Of a DNA stretch of 64,000 bases, positions 9,213 through 18,251 are shown one piece after another. The notes beneath the pieces were generated by a model. That model was not told where the DNA came from and did no database searches. It worked only from the letters and a program-made list of their open reading frames with translations. Numbering within the stretch: position 1 is the first letter of the stretch; each line of letters opens with the position of its first letter. This stretch comes from Bradyrhizobium macuxiense. Lineage in GTDB: Bacteria; Pseudomonadota; Alphaproteobacteria; Rhizobiales; Xanthobacteraceae. The translations under genes were made by a program, and so were the position numbers. The stretch is taken from the NCBI RefSeq assembly GCF_007993935.1, contig NZ_VITY01000004.1:1-64000 (forward strand), written 5' to 3'.

Positions 9213-9222
9213 TGGTATACCA
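9213..9222. promoter_or_regulatory. Palindrome TGGTATACCA upstream of sdhC, candidate operator
   Basis: A perfect 10-bp palindrome lies 161 bp before sdhC. Its form (TGGTnnACCA) resembles operators of GntR/FadR-type regulators. No GntR gene is in the window, so this is only a candidate. Confidence 0.4.
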
Positions 9223-9262
9223 CACTGCGGATCAACCAGAATTCGGCAAAGCTAGTAATGAA

Positions 9263-9279
9263 CTTCGGTTCGACCGAAG
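9263..9279. promoter_or_regulatory. Inverted repeat CTTCGGT-TCG-ACCGAAG in the sdh leader/promoter
   Basis: A perfect 7-bp inverted repeat with a 3-base centre lies 104 bp upstream of sdhC. It may be an operator or a stable RNA hairpin in the sdh leader. Confidence 0.4.
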
Positions 9280-9382
9280 GCTATTTGGCCGTTGCGCGGG
9301 CTGATCCTAGTCCGTAAATAGAACTCCTCTACCGCGTTCCCCGATGGGCCGGGCGCGGTCCCTCACATCATAAAGCCCGCCG

Positions 9383-9781
9383 ATGACCGCCAGGATCGAA
9401 CGACCGCTTTCACCCCACATTCAAACCTACCGCGTGACCCTGACGATGGCGCTGTCGGTGGTCCATCGGGCCACCGGAATCGCGATGTATGTCGGCACGC
9501 TGCTGCTGGCCTGGTGGCTGATCGCAGCCGCCTCCGGCCCCACCGCCTACGCCAACGTGCAGGCCTTCACCGGCAGCATCATCGGCAAGCTGATCCTGTT
9601 CGGCTACACATGGGCGCTGCTGCATCACCTGGTCAGCGGCATGCGCTACTTCGTCTGGGACCTCGGCTACGGCTTCAAGGCCAATGAGCGCGAGGCCCTG
9701 ACCTGGGGCGCGCTGATCGCCGGCATCGCGCTGACCGTGCTGGTCTGGATCATTGCCTACGCCGTTGGAGGTGGACGATGA
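9383..9781 (+). CDS. sdhC: Succinate dehydrogenase cytochrome b556 subunit
   Basis: This 132-residue membrane anchor has three hydrophobic segments. It carries the SdhC signatures RPLSPHIQTYR and SVVHRATG near the N-terminus and LLHHLVSGMRYFVWD, with the haem-b ligand histidine, in the middle. It anchors the SdhAB catalytic head to the inner membrane and forms part of the quinone site with SdhD. It is the first gene of sdhCDAB and overlaps sdhD by 4 bp. Confidence 0.96.
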   Translation: MTARIERPLSPHIQTYRVTLTMALSVVHRATGIAMYVGTLLLAWWLIAAASGPTAYANVQAFTGSIIGKLILFGYTWALLHHLVSGMRYFVWDLGYGFKANEREALTWGALIAGIALTVLVWIIAYAVGGGR

Positions 9782-10170
9782 GCGGCCATTCCTCGATGCG
9801 CACGCCACTGGCGCGCGTCCGCAATCTCGGTTCCGCGCATACCGGCACTTCCGATTTCTGGCGCCAGCGCCTCACCGCGGTCGCCATGGCGCTGCTCATC
9901 GTTCCCGTTCTGGTCGTGATACTGACGCTGATCGGCCGCAACCAGGCCGGCGCAGCGCAGATCCTCGGCTCGATCCCGATCGCCATCATCCTGCTGCTCT
10001 TCATCGTCGCCAGCACCTGGCACATGAAGATCGGCATGCAGATCATCATCGAAGACTACGTCCATAACGAGAAGGCGAAACTCGCCTGCGTGATGGCGAA
10101 CAATTTCTTCTGCGTCGCGGTCGCATTGGCCTCGATCTACGCAATCCTCAAATTGTCGTCTGGAGTTTGA
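9778..10170 (+). CDS. sdhD: Succinate dehydrogenase membrane anchor subunit
   Basis: This 130-residue protein has three hydrophobic segments. The conserved STWHMKIGMQIIIEDYVH stretch carries the haem-ligand histidine and the Asp-Tyr pair of the quinone site. It overlaps sdhC by four bases (ATGA), a translational-coupling arrangement, and is followed at 3 bp by sdhA. Confidence 0.95.
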   Translation: MSGHSSMRTPLARVRNLGSAHTGTSDFWRQRLTAVAMALLIVPVLVVILTLIGRNQAGAAQILGSIPIAIILLLFIVASTWHMKIGMQIIIEDYVHNEKAKLACVMANNFFCVAVALASIYAILKLSSGV

Positions 10171-10173
10171 CCC

Positions 10174-12012
10174 ATGGCCGGTGAAGGAAACGGCAAGGCC
10201 ACCAATGGCGGCCCGGCCACGAACGGCAAGGCCTATCCGATCCAGGACCACACTTACGACGTCGTCGTGGTCGGCGCCGGCGGCGCGGGCCTGCGCGCCG
10301 TGGTCGGCTGCTCGGAAGCGGGGCTGCGAACCGCCTGCATCACCAAGGTGTTCCCGACCCGCTCGCACACGGTAGCGGCGCAGGGCGGCATCTCGGCTTC
10401 ACTCGGCAACATGCATCAGGACGACTGGCGCTGGCACATGTACGACACCGTGAAGGGGTCGGACTGGCTCGGCGACCAGGACGCGATCGAATACATGGTG
10501 CGCAACGCGCCCGACGCGGTCTATGAGCTCGAGCATTGGGGCGTGCCGTTCTCGCGCACCGAAGACGGCAAGATCTATCAGCGCCCGTTCGGCGGCATGA
10601 CCATGGACTACGGCAAGGGCCAGGCGCAGCGCACCTGCGCCGCCGCCGACCGCACCGGTCACGCCATGCTGCACACGATGTATGGCCAGTCGCTGCGCCA
10701 CTCGGCCGAGTTCTTCATCGAATTCTTCGCCATCGACCTGATCATGGACGACCAGGGCGTCTGCCGCGGCGTGATCGCGCTCAAGCTCGATGACGGCACG
10801 CTGCATCGCTTCCGCGCCCAGACCACGATCCTGGCGACCGGCGGCTATGGCCGCGCCTACGCCTCCTGCACCTCGGCGCACACCTGCACCGGCGACGGCG
10901 GCGGCATGGTGCTGCGTGCCGGCCTGCCGCTGCAGGACATGGAGTTCGTCCAGTTCCATCCGACCGGCATCTACGGCTCGGGCTGTCTCGTCACCGAAGG
11001 CGCCCGCGGCGAAGGCGGCTACCTCGTCAACTCCGAGGGCGAGCGCTTCATGGAGCGTTACGCGCCGTCGGCCAAGGACCTCGCCTCGCGCGACGTCGTC
11101 TCGCGCGCGATGACGATCGAGATCCGTGAAGGCCGCGGCGTCGGCAAGAAGAAGGATCACATCTTCCTGCACCTCGATCACCTCGATCCGAAGGTGCTGC
11201 ACGAGCGGCTGCCGGGCATCTCGGAATCGGCGAAGATCTTCGCCAATGTCGACGTCACCCGCGAGCCGATCCCGATCGTGCCGACCGTGCATTACAACAT
11301 GGGCGGCATTGCCACGAATTATCACGCCGAGGTGCTGACCAAGCGCAACGGCGACGACAATTCGGTGGTGCCGGGCCTGATGGCGATCGGCGAAGCCGCC
11401 TGCGTCTCGGTGCATGGCGCCAACCGCCTCGGCTCCAACTCGCTGATCGACCTCGTGGTGTTCGGCCGCGCCGCCGCGCTGCGCCTGGCCGACAAGCTGA
11501 CGGCGAACGCCAAGCAGCCGGAGCTGCCGAAGGATTCGGCTGACCTCGCGCTCGGCCGGCTCGATCATTTCCGCCACGCCTCCGGCGGCACACCGACTGC
11601 CAAGCTGCGCGACAGCATGCAGCATGTGATGCAGAACAATTGCGCGGTGTTCCGCACCGGCGACGTCCTGCAGGAAGGCCAGAACCTGATCCACAAGGTC
11701 TATGGCGGCGTCGGCGACATCTCGGTCTCGGACCGCTCGCTGGTGTGGAATTCCGACCTGGTCGAGACGCTGGAATTCGACAATCTGATCGTGCAGGCGG
11801 TCGTGACGATGGATTCGGCGGCGAACCGCACCGAGAGCCGCGGCGCGCATGCGCGCGAGGACTTCCCGGATCGCAACGACAAGGACTGGATGAAGCACAC
11901 GCTGACCTGGATCGATCCGGCCGGCAAGACCGCGATCGAGTACCGTCCGGTGCACAGCTACACGATGACCAATGACGTGCAGTACATCCCGCCGAAGGCG
12001 CGGGTCTACTGA
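10174..12012 (+). CDS. sdhA: Succinate dehydrogenase flavoprotein subunit
   Basis: This 612-residue protein has the usual SdhA length. It shows the FAD-binding dinucleotide motif [13 protein letters not shown], the covalent-FAD histidine context [14 protein letters not shown], the active-site region [20 protein letters not shown] and the [11 protein letters not shown] motif. It oxidises succinate to fumarate in the TCA cycle and passes electrons to SdhB. Confidence 0.98.
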   Translation: MAGEGNGKATNGGPATNGKAYPIQDHTYDVVVVGAGGAGLRAVVGCSEAGLRTACITKVFPTRSHTVAAQGGISASLGNMHQDDWRWHMYDTVKGSDWLGDQDAIEYMVRNAPDAVYELEHWGVPFSRTEDGKIYQRPFGGMTMDYGKGQAQRTCAAADRTGHAMLHTMYGQSLRHSAEFFIEFFAIDLIMDDQGVCRGVIALKLDDGTLHRFRAQTTILATGGYGRAYASCTSAHTCTGDGGGMVLRAGLPLQDMEFVQFHPTGIYGSGCLVTEGARGEGGYLVNSEGERFMERYAPSAKDLASRDVVSRAMTIEIREGRGVGKKKDHIFLHLDHLDPKVLHERLPGISESAKIFANVDVTREPIPIVPTVHYNMGGIATNYHAEVLTKRNGDDNSVVPGLMAIGEAACVSVHGANRLGSNSLIDLVVFGRAAALRLADKLTANAKQPELPKDSADLALGRLDHFRHASGGTPTAKLRDSMQHVMQNNCAVFRTGDVLQEGQNLIHKVYGGVGDISVSDRSLVWNSDLVETLEFDNLIVQAVVTMDSAANRTESRGAHAREDFPDRNDKDWMKHTLTWIDPAGKTAIEYRPVHSYTMTNDVQYIPPKARVY

Positions 12013-12030
12013 GAACGAAGGCGAGCAAGC

Positions 12031-12816
12031 ATGGTTGAATTCGCACTTCCGAAGAATTCGAAGATTTCCGGCGGCAAGACCTGGCCGAAGCCGGCCGGCG
12101 CCACCGAGACCCGCGAATTCCGGGTGTATCGCTGGAACCCGGACGACGGCAAGAATCCGAGCGTCGACACCTACTATGTCGACACCCACGATTGCGGTCC
12201 GATGGTGCTGGACGGTCTGATCTGGATCAAGAACCACGTCGACCCGACGCTGACCTTCCGCCGCTCCTGCCGCGAAGGCGTCTGCGGCTCCTGCGCGATG
12301 AACATTGACGGCCAGAACACGCTGGCCTGCACCAAGTCGATGCACGACGTCGGCGCCGGCGGCGCGGTGAAGGTCAATCCGCTGCCGCACCAGCCGGTCG
12401 TGAAGGACCTGGTCCCCGACCTCACCAACTTCTACGCCCAGTATGCCTCGATCGAGCCGTGGCTGAAGACCACGACGCCGACGCCGCAGAAGGAGTGGAG
12501 GCAGAGCCACGAGGACCGCGAGAAGCTCGACGGTCTCTATGAGTGCATCCTGTGCGCGTGCTGCTCGACCTCCTGCCCGAGCTACTGGTGGAACAGCGAA
12601 CGCTTCCTCGGCCCTGCCGCACTGCTGCAGGCAACGCGCTGGGTCACCGATTCCCGCGATGAAGCGACCGGCGAGCGCCTCGACAATCTCGAGGATCCGT
12701 TCCGCCTCTATCGCTGCCACACCATCATGAACTGCGCCAAGGCCTGCCCGAAGGGACTCAATCCCTCCGAAGCGATCGCCGAGCTCAAGTTCAAGATGGT
12801 CGAACGCCAGATCTGA
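12031..12816 (+). CDS. sdhB: Succinate dehydrogenase iron-sulfur subunit
   Basis: This 261-residue protein has the N-terminal [2Fe-2S] ferredoxin motif [15 protein letters not shown] and the C-terminal clusters [16 protein letters not shown] and [17 protein letters not shown] for the [4Fe-4S] and [3Fe-4S] centres. It wires SdhA to the membrane quinone site. It is the last gene of the operon; the next gene is convergent and only 28 bp away, with no clear terminator between. Confidence 0.98.
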   Translation: MVEFALPKNSKISGGKTWPKPAGATETREFRVYRWNPDDGKNPSVDTYYVDTHDCGPMVLDGLIWIKNHVDPTLTFRRSCREGVCGSCAMNIDGQNTLACTKSMHDVGAGGAVKVNPLPHQPVVKDLVPDLTNFYAQYASIEPWLKTTTPTPQKEWRQSHEDREKLDGLYECILCACCSTSCPSYWWNSERFLGPAALLQATRWVTDSRDEATGERLDNLEDPFRLYRCHTIMNCAKACPKGLNPSEAIAELKFKMVERQI

Positions 12817-12844
12817 TCCGATGCAGCCGCGGCTGGCGCTGGTA

Positions 12845-15595
12845 TCAGCGGCCGGCCGCAGCTGATCGAATCAGGATATCCGCGCCGACCGCATCGACCC
12901 CCGGCTTGCGGAGGTCGAGCACGACGTCGACGATGCTGTGATCCTTCGGATCCATCGTGACGGTGAAGCCGAGATCGCGGCACATCCCGATCATCGTGGT
13001 GTTCTCGGTCAGCACCTGGCCGGACAGGCGCTTCAGTCCCTCCGACTGCGCATAGTGGATCAGGAGCTGCATCAGCGCCCAGCCAAGCCCTTTGCCCTTG
13101 AGATCGGACTGCAGCAGGATCGCGTATTCGGCGTTCTCGTACAGCGAGTCCGAATGCAGCCGAACCGCGCCCATCATCTCGCCGGTGGCCGGATCGAGCG
13201 CCACAAACGCCATCGCGCGCGCATAGTCGAGCTGGGTGAGGCGCGCGATGAAGGCGTGCGAGAACTCCTTCATCGCGTGGAAGAAGCGCAGCCTGAGGTC
13301 TTCGGCGGTGACGCGCCGGAAGAACGCCTCGACCATCGGCTCGTCCTCCGGCCGCATCGGGCGCACCGTGACGTGCGAGCCATCGCGTAACGCAAGCTCG
13401 CCCTCCCATTGCGAGGGATAGGGCCTGACCGCGAGCCGGGTCTGACCGGCGAACAGCCGCGCCGGCTTGCGGATCGCGACCCGCGCATCGAGCGCGAGCA
13501 CGCCGGTCTCGTCCGCCAGCATCGGATTGATGTCGAGCCCGGCGACCTCGGGAATGTCGGCGGCCATCTGCGCGAGCTTGACGAGGGTGAGCGGCACCAA
13601 TTCGGCCGGAACGGCCGGCACATCGCCATAGCCGCCGAGCAGCCGCGAGACGCGCGTGCGTCCGACCAGCTCACGGGCGAGATTCATGTCGAGCGGCGGC
13701 AACGCCAGCGCCTTGTCGTTGATCACCTCGACCGCCGGACCGCCGCGGCCGAACACGATCACCGGACCGAAGGTCGGATCGTCGGCGATGCCGAGGATCA
13801 GTTCGCGCGCTGCGCGCCGCACGATCATCGGCTGGATCGTCACCCCTTGCAGGATGGCCTCGGGCCGCGCGCTTCGCGCCCGTGCGATAACGGTCCGCGC
13901 GGCCTCGATGACGCTGTCCTTGGTGCGGAGGTCGAGGATGACGCCGCCGACGTCGGACGCGTGCCTGATGTCGCGCGAGAACACCCTGACCACGATCGCG
14001 TGCCCCTCGGCAAGGAATGGCGCCGCCTTCTCGGCGGCGTCCTCGGCACTGTCGGCGACGAGCGTCGTCACGATCGGAATGCGATAGGCCTCGAACAGGG
14101 CGACGATCTCGGCCGGATCGAGCCATGCCCGTCCCTCCGACAACGCTTTCACGACCACGTGCCGCGCCGCCGCCGTCTCCGGCGTGAACAGCGATGCGAC
14201 GCCGGGCGGAGTAGCGGCGAGCGCGGTGGAGGCCTCGCGATAGCGCACCAGATACATGAAGGCGCGGACCGCATCGTCCTCGGTCGGGAAATGCGGAATC
14301 CGCGCCGCCTCGAAGATCGCGCCGGTGCGCTCGTCGGCGCCGACCCACGCCGCAAGCACCAGCGCGGCGACCGCGCTGCGTTTTGACCGGCGATCGCGCA
14401 CGCATTGCGCCACCGCCTCGGCAATCCCCACGGCCGGCGCCACCGCCGTCTCGACGTTCGCGACCAGGACGGCGTCGTTGTTGGCGTCATCGAGCAGCGC
14501 GTTGAGCGCCACCACGTAGCGGGCGGCATCGGCATCGCCGGCGATGTCGACCGGATTGGCGCATGACCAGCCCTGCGGCAGCAATTCGTCGAGCCGCGCG
14601 ATGGTCTGCGCCGTCAATGTCGCGGGGACACCGCCGAGCTCGGCCAGCCGGTCGGTCGCGAGGATACCGAGGCCGCCGCCATTGGTCAGGATCGCCAGCC
14701 GGTTGCCGCGCGGCACGAAGCCGCGGCCGAGCAACTCGGCACAATCGAACAGTTGGCGAAGGTCGTAAACGCGCAGCATGCCGGCGCGGCGGAACGCGGC
14801 ATCATAGACCGCATCGGAGCCGGCCAGCGCGCCGGTGTGGGTCGCGGCGGCCTTCGCCCCCTCCGCCATCCGTCCCGATTTGACGATGACGACCGGCTTC
14901 ATGCGCGCCGCGGCGCGCGCCGCCGACATGAACTTGCGCGCGTCCTTGACCGCTTCGAGGTAGATCAGGATCGCGTTGGTATGATCGTCGAGCGCGAAAT
15001 AATCGAGCAGGTCGGCGACGTCGACGTCGAGCTGATCGCCGATCGAGGCGATGCCGGAGAAGCCGAGCCGCCGCTCCGCCGCCCACTCGATCATCGCCGA
15101 CGCGACCGCGCCGGACTGCGAGATCAGCGCGACATGGCCATCCGACGGCTGATGCGAGGCGAAGCTCGCATTGAGCTTGGCGCGCGGCACCATGACGCCG
15201 AGGCAGTTCGGCCCGACCAGGCGCATGCCGTGCCGCCGCGCCGTCTGCTCTACGATCTCCGCGAGCGAGCCCGCACCATGACCGAGACCGGCCGACAGGA
15301 TCGCCGCACCGGCAACGCCGGCGGCACCTGCTTCCGCCACGATCTGGGGAACCGCAGCCGCCGGTGCGCTGATGACGACGAGGTCCGGCGTGAACGGCAG
15401 TGACTTCAAGTCGGGAACGGTCGGCGCGCCATCGACATCGGCATAGTGCCGGTTGACGACGCCGAGCTTGCCGGTGAAGCCGCTCGCCTTGATGTTTCGC
15501 AGCACCGCCGCGCCGAGCGACGACGGGCGTGGGCTGCCGCCGACCACCGCGATGCTTCGCGGCGAAAATACCCGCTCCAGGCCGAACGTCGACAT
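12845..15595 (-). CDS. NDP-forming acyl-CoA synthetase-like protein fused to GNAT acetyltransferase (Pat-like)
   Basis: This 916-residue protein contains, in order: a CoA-binding Rossmann domain (from VVGGSPRP), a succinyl-CoA-ligase-like flavodoxin domain, an ATP-grasp domain (from about residue 470), and a C-terminal GNAT domain (from about residue 745, with acetyl-CoA loop DLKGKGLGWALM). This is the layout of the Pat/YfiQ lysine acetyltransferases that control acetyl-CoA synthetase. Unlike Pat/YfiQ as I recall them, it keeps the ATHTGALAG loop, whose His is phosphorylated in active ADP-forming acyl-CoA synthetases. It may therefore be an acetyltransferase, an active synthetase, or both. 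Confidence 0.85.
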   Translation of the reverse strand: MSTFGLERVFSPRSIAVVGGSPRPSSLGAAVLRNIKASGFTGKLGVVNRHYADVDGAPTVPDLKSLPFTPDLVVISAPAAAVPQIVAEAGAAGVAGAAILSAGLGHGAGSLAEIVEQTARRHGMRLVGPNCLGVMVPRAKLNASFASHQPSDGHVALISQSGAVASAMIEWAAERRLGFSGIASIGDQLDVDVADLLDYFALDDHTNAILIYLEAVKDARKFMSAARAAARMKPVVIVKSGRMAEGAKAAATHTGALAGSDAVYDAAFRRAGMLRVYDLRQLFDCAELLGRGFVPRGNRLAILTNGGGLGILATDRLAELGGVPATLTAQTIARLDELLPQGWSCANPVDIAGDADAARYVVALNALLDDANNDAVLVANVETAVAPAVGIAEAVAQCVRDRRSKRSAVAALVLAAWVGADERTGAIFEAARIPHFPTEDDAVRAFMYLVRYREASTALAATPPGVASLFTPETAAARHVVVKALSEGRAWLDPAEIVALFEAYRIPIVTTLVADSAEDAAEKAAPFLAEGHAIVVRVFSRDIRHASDVGGVILDLRTKDSVIEAARTVIARARSARPEAILQGVTIQPMIVRRAARELILGIADDPTFGPVIVFGRGGPAVEVINDKALALPPLDMNLARELVGRTRVSRLLGGYGDVPAVPAELVPLTLVKLAQMAADIPEVAGLDINPMLADETGVLALDARVAIRKPARLFAGQTRLAVRPYPSQWEGELALRDGSHVTVRPMRPEDEPMVEAFFRRVTAEDLRLRFFHAMKEFSHAFIARLTQLDYARAMAFVALDPATGEMMGAVRLHSDSLYENAEYAILLQSDLKGKGLGWALMQLLIHYAQSEGLKRLSGQVLTENTTMIGMCRDLGFTVTMDPKDHSIVDVVLDLRKPGVDAVGADILIRSAAAGR

Positions 15596-15707
15596 AGCGT
15601 GGTCCCGCAGGAAGCGCGTGATGCGCTTCGAATGAAGTCTACTTCCTCGTTCGACCCATTGTACCCGTTGCGACCTCAGGCTGGTATGACGGAACTCAAT
15701 ACTCCGT

Positions 15708-17582
15708 CTAATGCAGGCCGAGCGCCTGCGCCAGGTTGAAGGTCAGGAAGCTCGCGACATAGGCCAGCGCGAGCATGTAGAGGAACGTCACCACCATCCA
15801 CTTCGCGCCGCCGGTCTCGCGGCGAATCACCGCCAGCGTCGAGGCGCATTGCGGAGCGAAGATGTACCAGACCAGGAGCGACAGTGCGGTCGCCAGCGTC
15901 CATTTCTGCGCCAACACCTGGCCGATCGCATCGGCCGCTTCCTTGCCGCCCTCGATCGAATAGACGGTGCCGAGCGCCGCGACCGCGACCTCGCGCGCCG
16001 CCATGCCCGGGATCAACGCCACCGCGATCTGCCAGTTGAAGCCGATCGGCCGCAGCAGCGGCTCGAGCGCATGGCCGATCATCGCCGCAAAGCTGTAATT
16101 GATCGCCGGTCCCTCGGCACCGGCGGGCGCCTGCGGGAACGAGGCCAGGAACCAGATCAGCACCATCATCGAGAGGATCGTGGTGCCGGCGCGATACAGG
16201 AACATCTTGGCGCGGGTGAACACGCCGATCGCGATGCTCTTCAGCCGCGGCATCTTGTAGTCGGGCAATTCCAGCATGAACGGCGCCGGCGCATGGTCGC
16301 GCCACAGGAAGAACTTTGCGATCGCCGAGACCGTCAGCGCGCTCGTGATCCCTGCGGCATAGAGCCCGAACATCACGAGCCCCTGCAGATTGACGAAGCC
16401 CCACAGCGTGGTCGCCGGAACGAAGGCCGAGATAATCAGCGTGTAGACCGGAATGCGCGCCGAGCAGGTCATCAGCGGCGCGATCAGGATCGTGGTCAGG
16501 CGGTCGCGGCGGTTGTCGATCACCCGCGTCGCCATGATGCCGGGAATGGCGCAGGCGAAGCTCGACAGCAGCGGAATGAAGGCGCGGCCATGCAGCCCGG
16601 CGCCACCCATGATGCGGTCCATCAGGAATGCGGCGCGCGCCATGTAGCCGAAATCTTCCAGCAGCAGGATGAACAGGAAGATGATGATGATCTGCGGCAG
16701 GAACACGATGACGCTGCCGACGCCCGAGATCAGGCCGTTCTGCAGGAAGCTCTGCAGCAGGCCCCAGCTTGCGGGCAACAGGTCGTGGATCAGTTGGCCG
16801 AGCGCGGCGAAACCGTCCGACAATAACTCCATCGCCGGCTGCGCCCAGGTGAACACTGCCTGGAACATCACGAACAGGATCACGGCCAGGATCACGAGAC
16901 CCCAGACCGGATGCAGCACGACCGAATCGATCCGGTTGGTCAGCGTGTCCGGCTTGGTCGGCAGCGTCACCACTGCTGCGATGATGCGGTCCGCCTCGCG
17001 TTGCGCCGCCTTGAGGTCGGCAATCGTCGGCGTCGTCCATTCGCTGGCCGCCGCCTCATGCGACTTCGCCAGGAATTCGTCGGTCCGCTTCAAGAGTTCG
17101 TCGACGCCGCCCTTGCGGACCGCGACCGAGGTCACGATCGGCAGGCCGAGCTCCTGCGACATCCGGTCGAGATCGATCGTCACGCCGCGGCGCTTTGCGA
17201 TGTCGATCATGTTGAGCACGAGCATCATCGGCCGGCCGACGCGCTTCAGCTCGAGCACCAGCCGCAGGGTCAGCCGCAGATTGGTGGCATCCGCGACGCA
17301 GAGCATGAGATCTGGCACCGCCTCGCCGTCGAAGCGGCCGAGCACGATGTCGCGGGTGATCTCCTCGTCCGGGCTGCGGCCGCGCAGCGAATAGGTGCCG
17401 GGCAGATCGAGCACGGTGACGCTGCGGCCCTCCGGCGTGACGAAGCCGCCGGATTTGCGTTCGACCGTGACGCCCGGATAATTGGCGACCTTCTGGCGGC
17501 TGCCGGTCAGGCTGTTGAACAGCGACGTCTTGCCGGTGTTCGGCGCGCCCACCAGCGCCAGACGCAGGGATGCAGTTGTCAT
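15708..17582 (-). CDS. feoB: Ferrous iron transporter GTPase/permease FeoB
   Basis: This 624-residue protein has an N-terminal G domain with G1 GAPNTGKTSLFN, G3 DLPGTYSL and G4 NMID, then a helical spacer and a membrane domain with FeoB signatures GYMARAAFLMDRIM and LLSSFACAIPGIMATR. It imports Fe2+ across the inner membrane. It is shorter than the roughly 770-residue enteric protein, mainly at the C-terminus, and no feoC is visible. Its start overlaps the end of feoA by 4 bp. Confidence 0.95.
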   Translation of the reverse strand: MTTASLRLALVGAPNTGKTSLFNSLTGSRQKVANYPGVTVERKSGGFVTPEGRSVTVLDLPGTYSLRGRSPDEEITRDIVLGRFDGEAVPDLMLCVADATNLRLTLRLVLELKRVGRPMMLVLNMIDIAKRRGVTIDLDRMSQELGLPIVTSVAVRKGGVDELLKRTDEFLAKSHEAAASEWTTPTIADLKAAQREADRIIAAVVTLPTKPDTLTNRIDSVVLHPVWGLVILAVILFVMFQAVFTWAQPAMELLSDGFAALGQLIHDLLPASWGLLQSFLQNGLISGVGSVIVFLPQIIIIFLFILLLEDFGYMARAAFLMDRIMGGAGLHGRAFIPLLSSFACAIPGIMATRVIDNRRDRLTTILIAPLMTCSARIPVYTLIISAFVPATTLWGFVNLQGLVMFGLYAAGITSALTVSAIAKFFLWRDHAPAPFMLELPDYKMPRLKSIAIGVFTRAKMFLYRAGTTILSMMVLIWFLASFPQAPAGAEGPAINYSFAAMIGHALEPLLRPIGFNWQIAVALIPGMAAREVAVAALGTVYSIEGGKEAADAIGQVLAQKWTLATALSLLVWYIFAPQCASTLAVIRRETGGAKWMVVTFLYMLALAYVASFLTFNLAQALGLH

Positions 17583-17866
17583 TCGACGATCACGGCCATG
17601 GCTTCGCTCCGGCGCAGCGCGATCGTGATGTTGTCGACGCGCACCGCGATCGGATCCCGCCGGATCGTGCCTTCATGCAGGATTTCCACGCGCGCGCCCT
17701 CGACAAATCCCATCTCCACCAAGCGCTGCTCCAGCTCCTGCGGAGAGAGCGATGAACCCGTCACGAGCGCATCGAGCCTGATGATCTTTCCGACAAAACC
17801 GCGATCCGCATGTCCGAGCCGGATGTCCTGAAGATTATCCTGGGAAGTGTCTGGATCGCCTGTCAT
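17579..17866 (-). CDS. feoA: FeoA, SH3-like partner of FeoB
   Basis: This 95-residue cytoplasmic protein has the FeoA SH3-like fold, seen in LEQRLVEMGFVEGARVEILHEGTIRRDPIAVRV and a final IALRRSEAMAVIVE strand. It assists FeoB in ferrous uptake. It is first in the feoAB operon and overlaps feoB. A candidate regulatory palindrome lies about 55-70 bp upstream. Confidence 0.93.
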   Translation of the reverse strand: MTGDPDTSQDNLQDIRLGHADRGFVGKIIRLDALVTGSSLSPQELEQRLVEMGFVEGARVEILHEGTIRRDPIAVRVDNITIALRRSEAMAVIVE

Positions 17867-17918
17867 GCGGCCTGTTTTTCAGCAGGTAGTCACAGGGTCA
17901 AGCATTTGCCCGCGAGAG

Positions 17919-17938
17919 GTTTTAGAACCCCTAAAAAC
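17919..17938 (-). promoter_or_regulatory. Inverted repeat TTTTAG-N5-CTAAAA upstream of feoA, candidate iron-responsive site
   Basis: The arms TTTTAG and CTAAAA (17920-17936) lie upstream of feoA. They resemble the half-sites of the Irr iron-control element of Bradyrhizobium, but the centre here is two bases shorter than I recall for the consensus, so the assignment is weak. The rest of the 385-bp feoA/kinase gap (17867-18251) shows no gene and no other clear element. Confidence 0.35.
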
Positions 17939-18251
17939 AGCACCCGCGCCCGTCATCCCGGCCGATTTTCAGCTTGACTGCCGCGCTCCAGCTAACGAGG
18001 TCGTGATCCTTCCGGGTCCCTCTGGGGCGTCGCCCTCCCGCCGTGGCAGGCTGGCGGAAACTCGGCCAGCCACGCCGGCGGTATTGCCCCTCCACGCCGG
18101 GCCTGAACGCGAGCCGGCAGCCGACCGATCGCCCCGCAGGACTTTCGTTACCACGAACGGCGGACGAGCTTCGGTACGGCCATCCGGGACGGGGATTTGC
18201 TTCCTCCGGCACAAAGGTTTGCGTTAAGGTCTGCAAGGAGCCGGAGCGCCC

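Noticed and set aside
10399..12720. 773-codon minus-strand open frame opposite sdhA/sdhB
   Set aside because: This is high-G+C antisense frame opposite certain genes, with composition unlike a protein.
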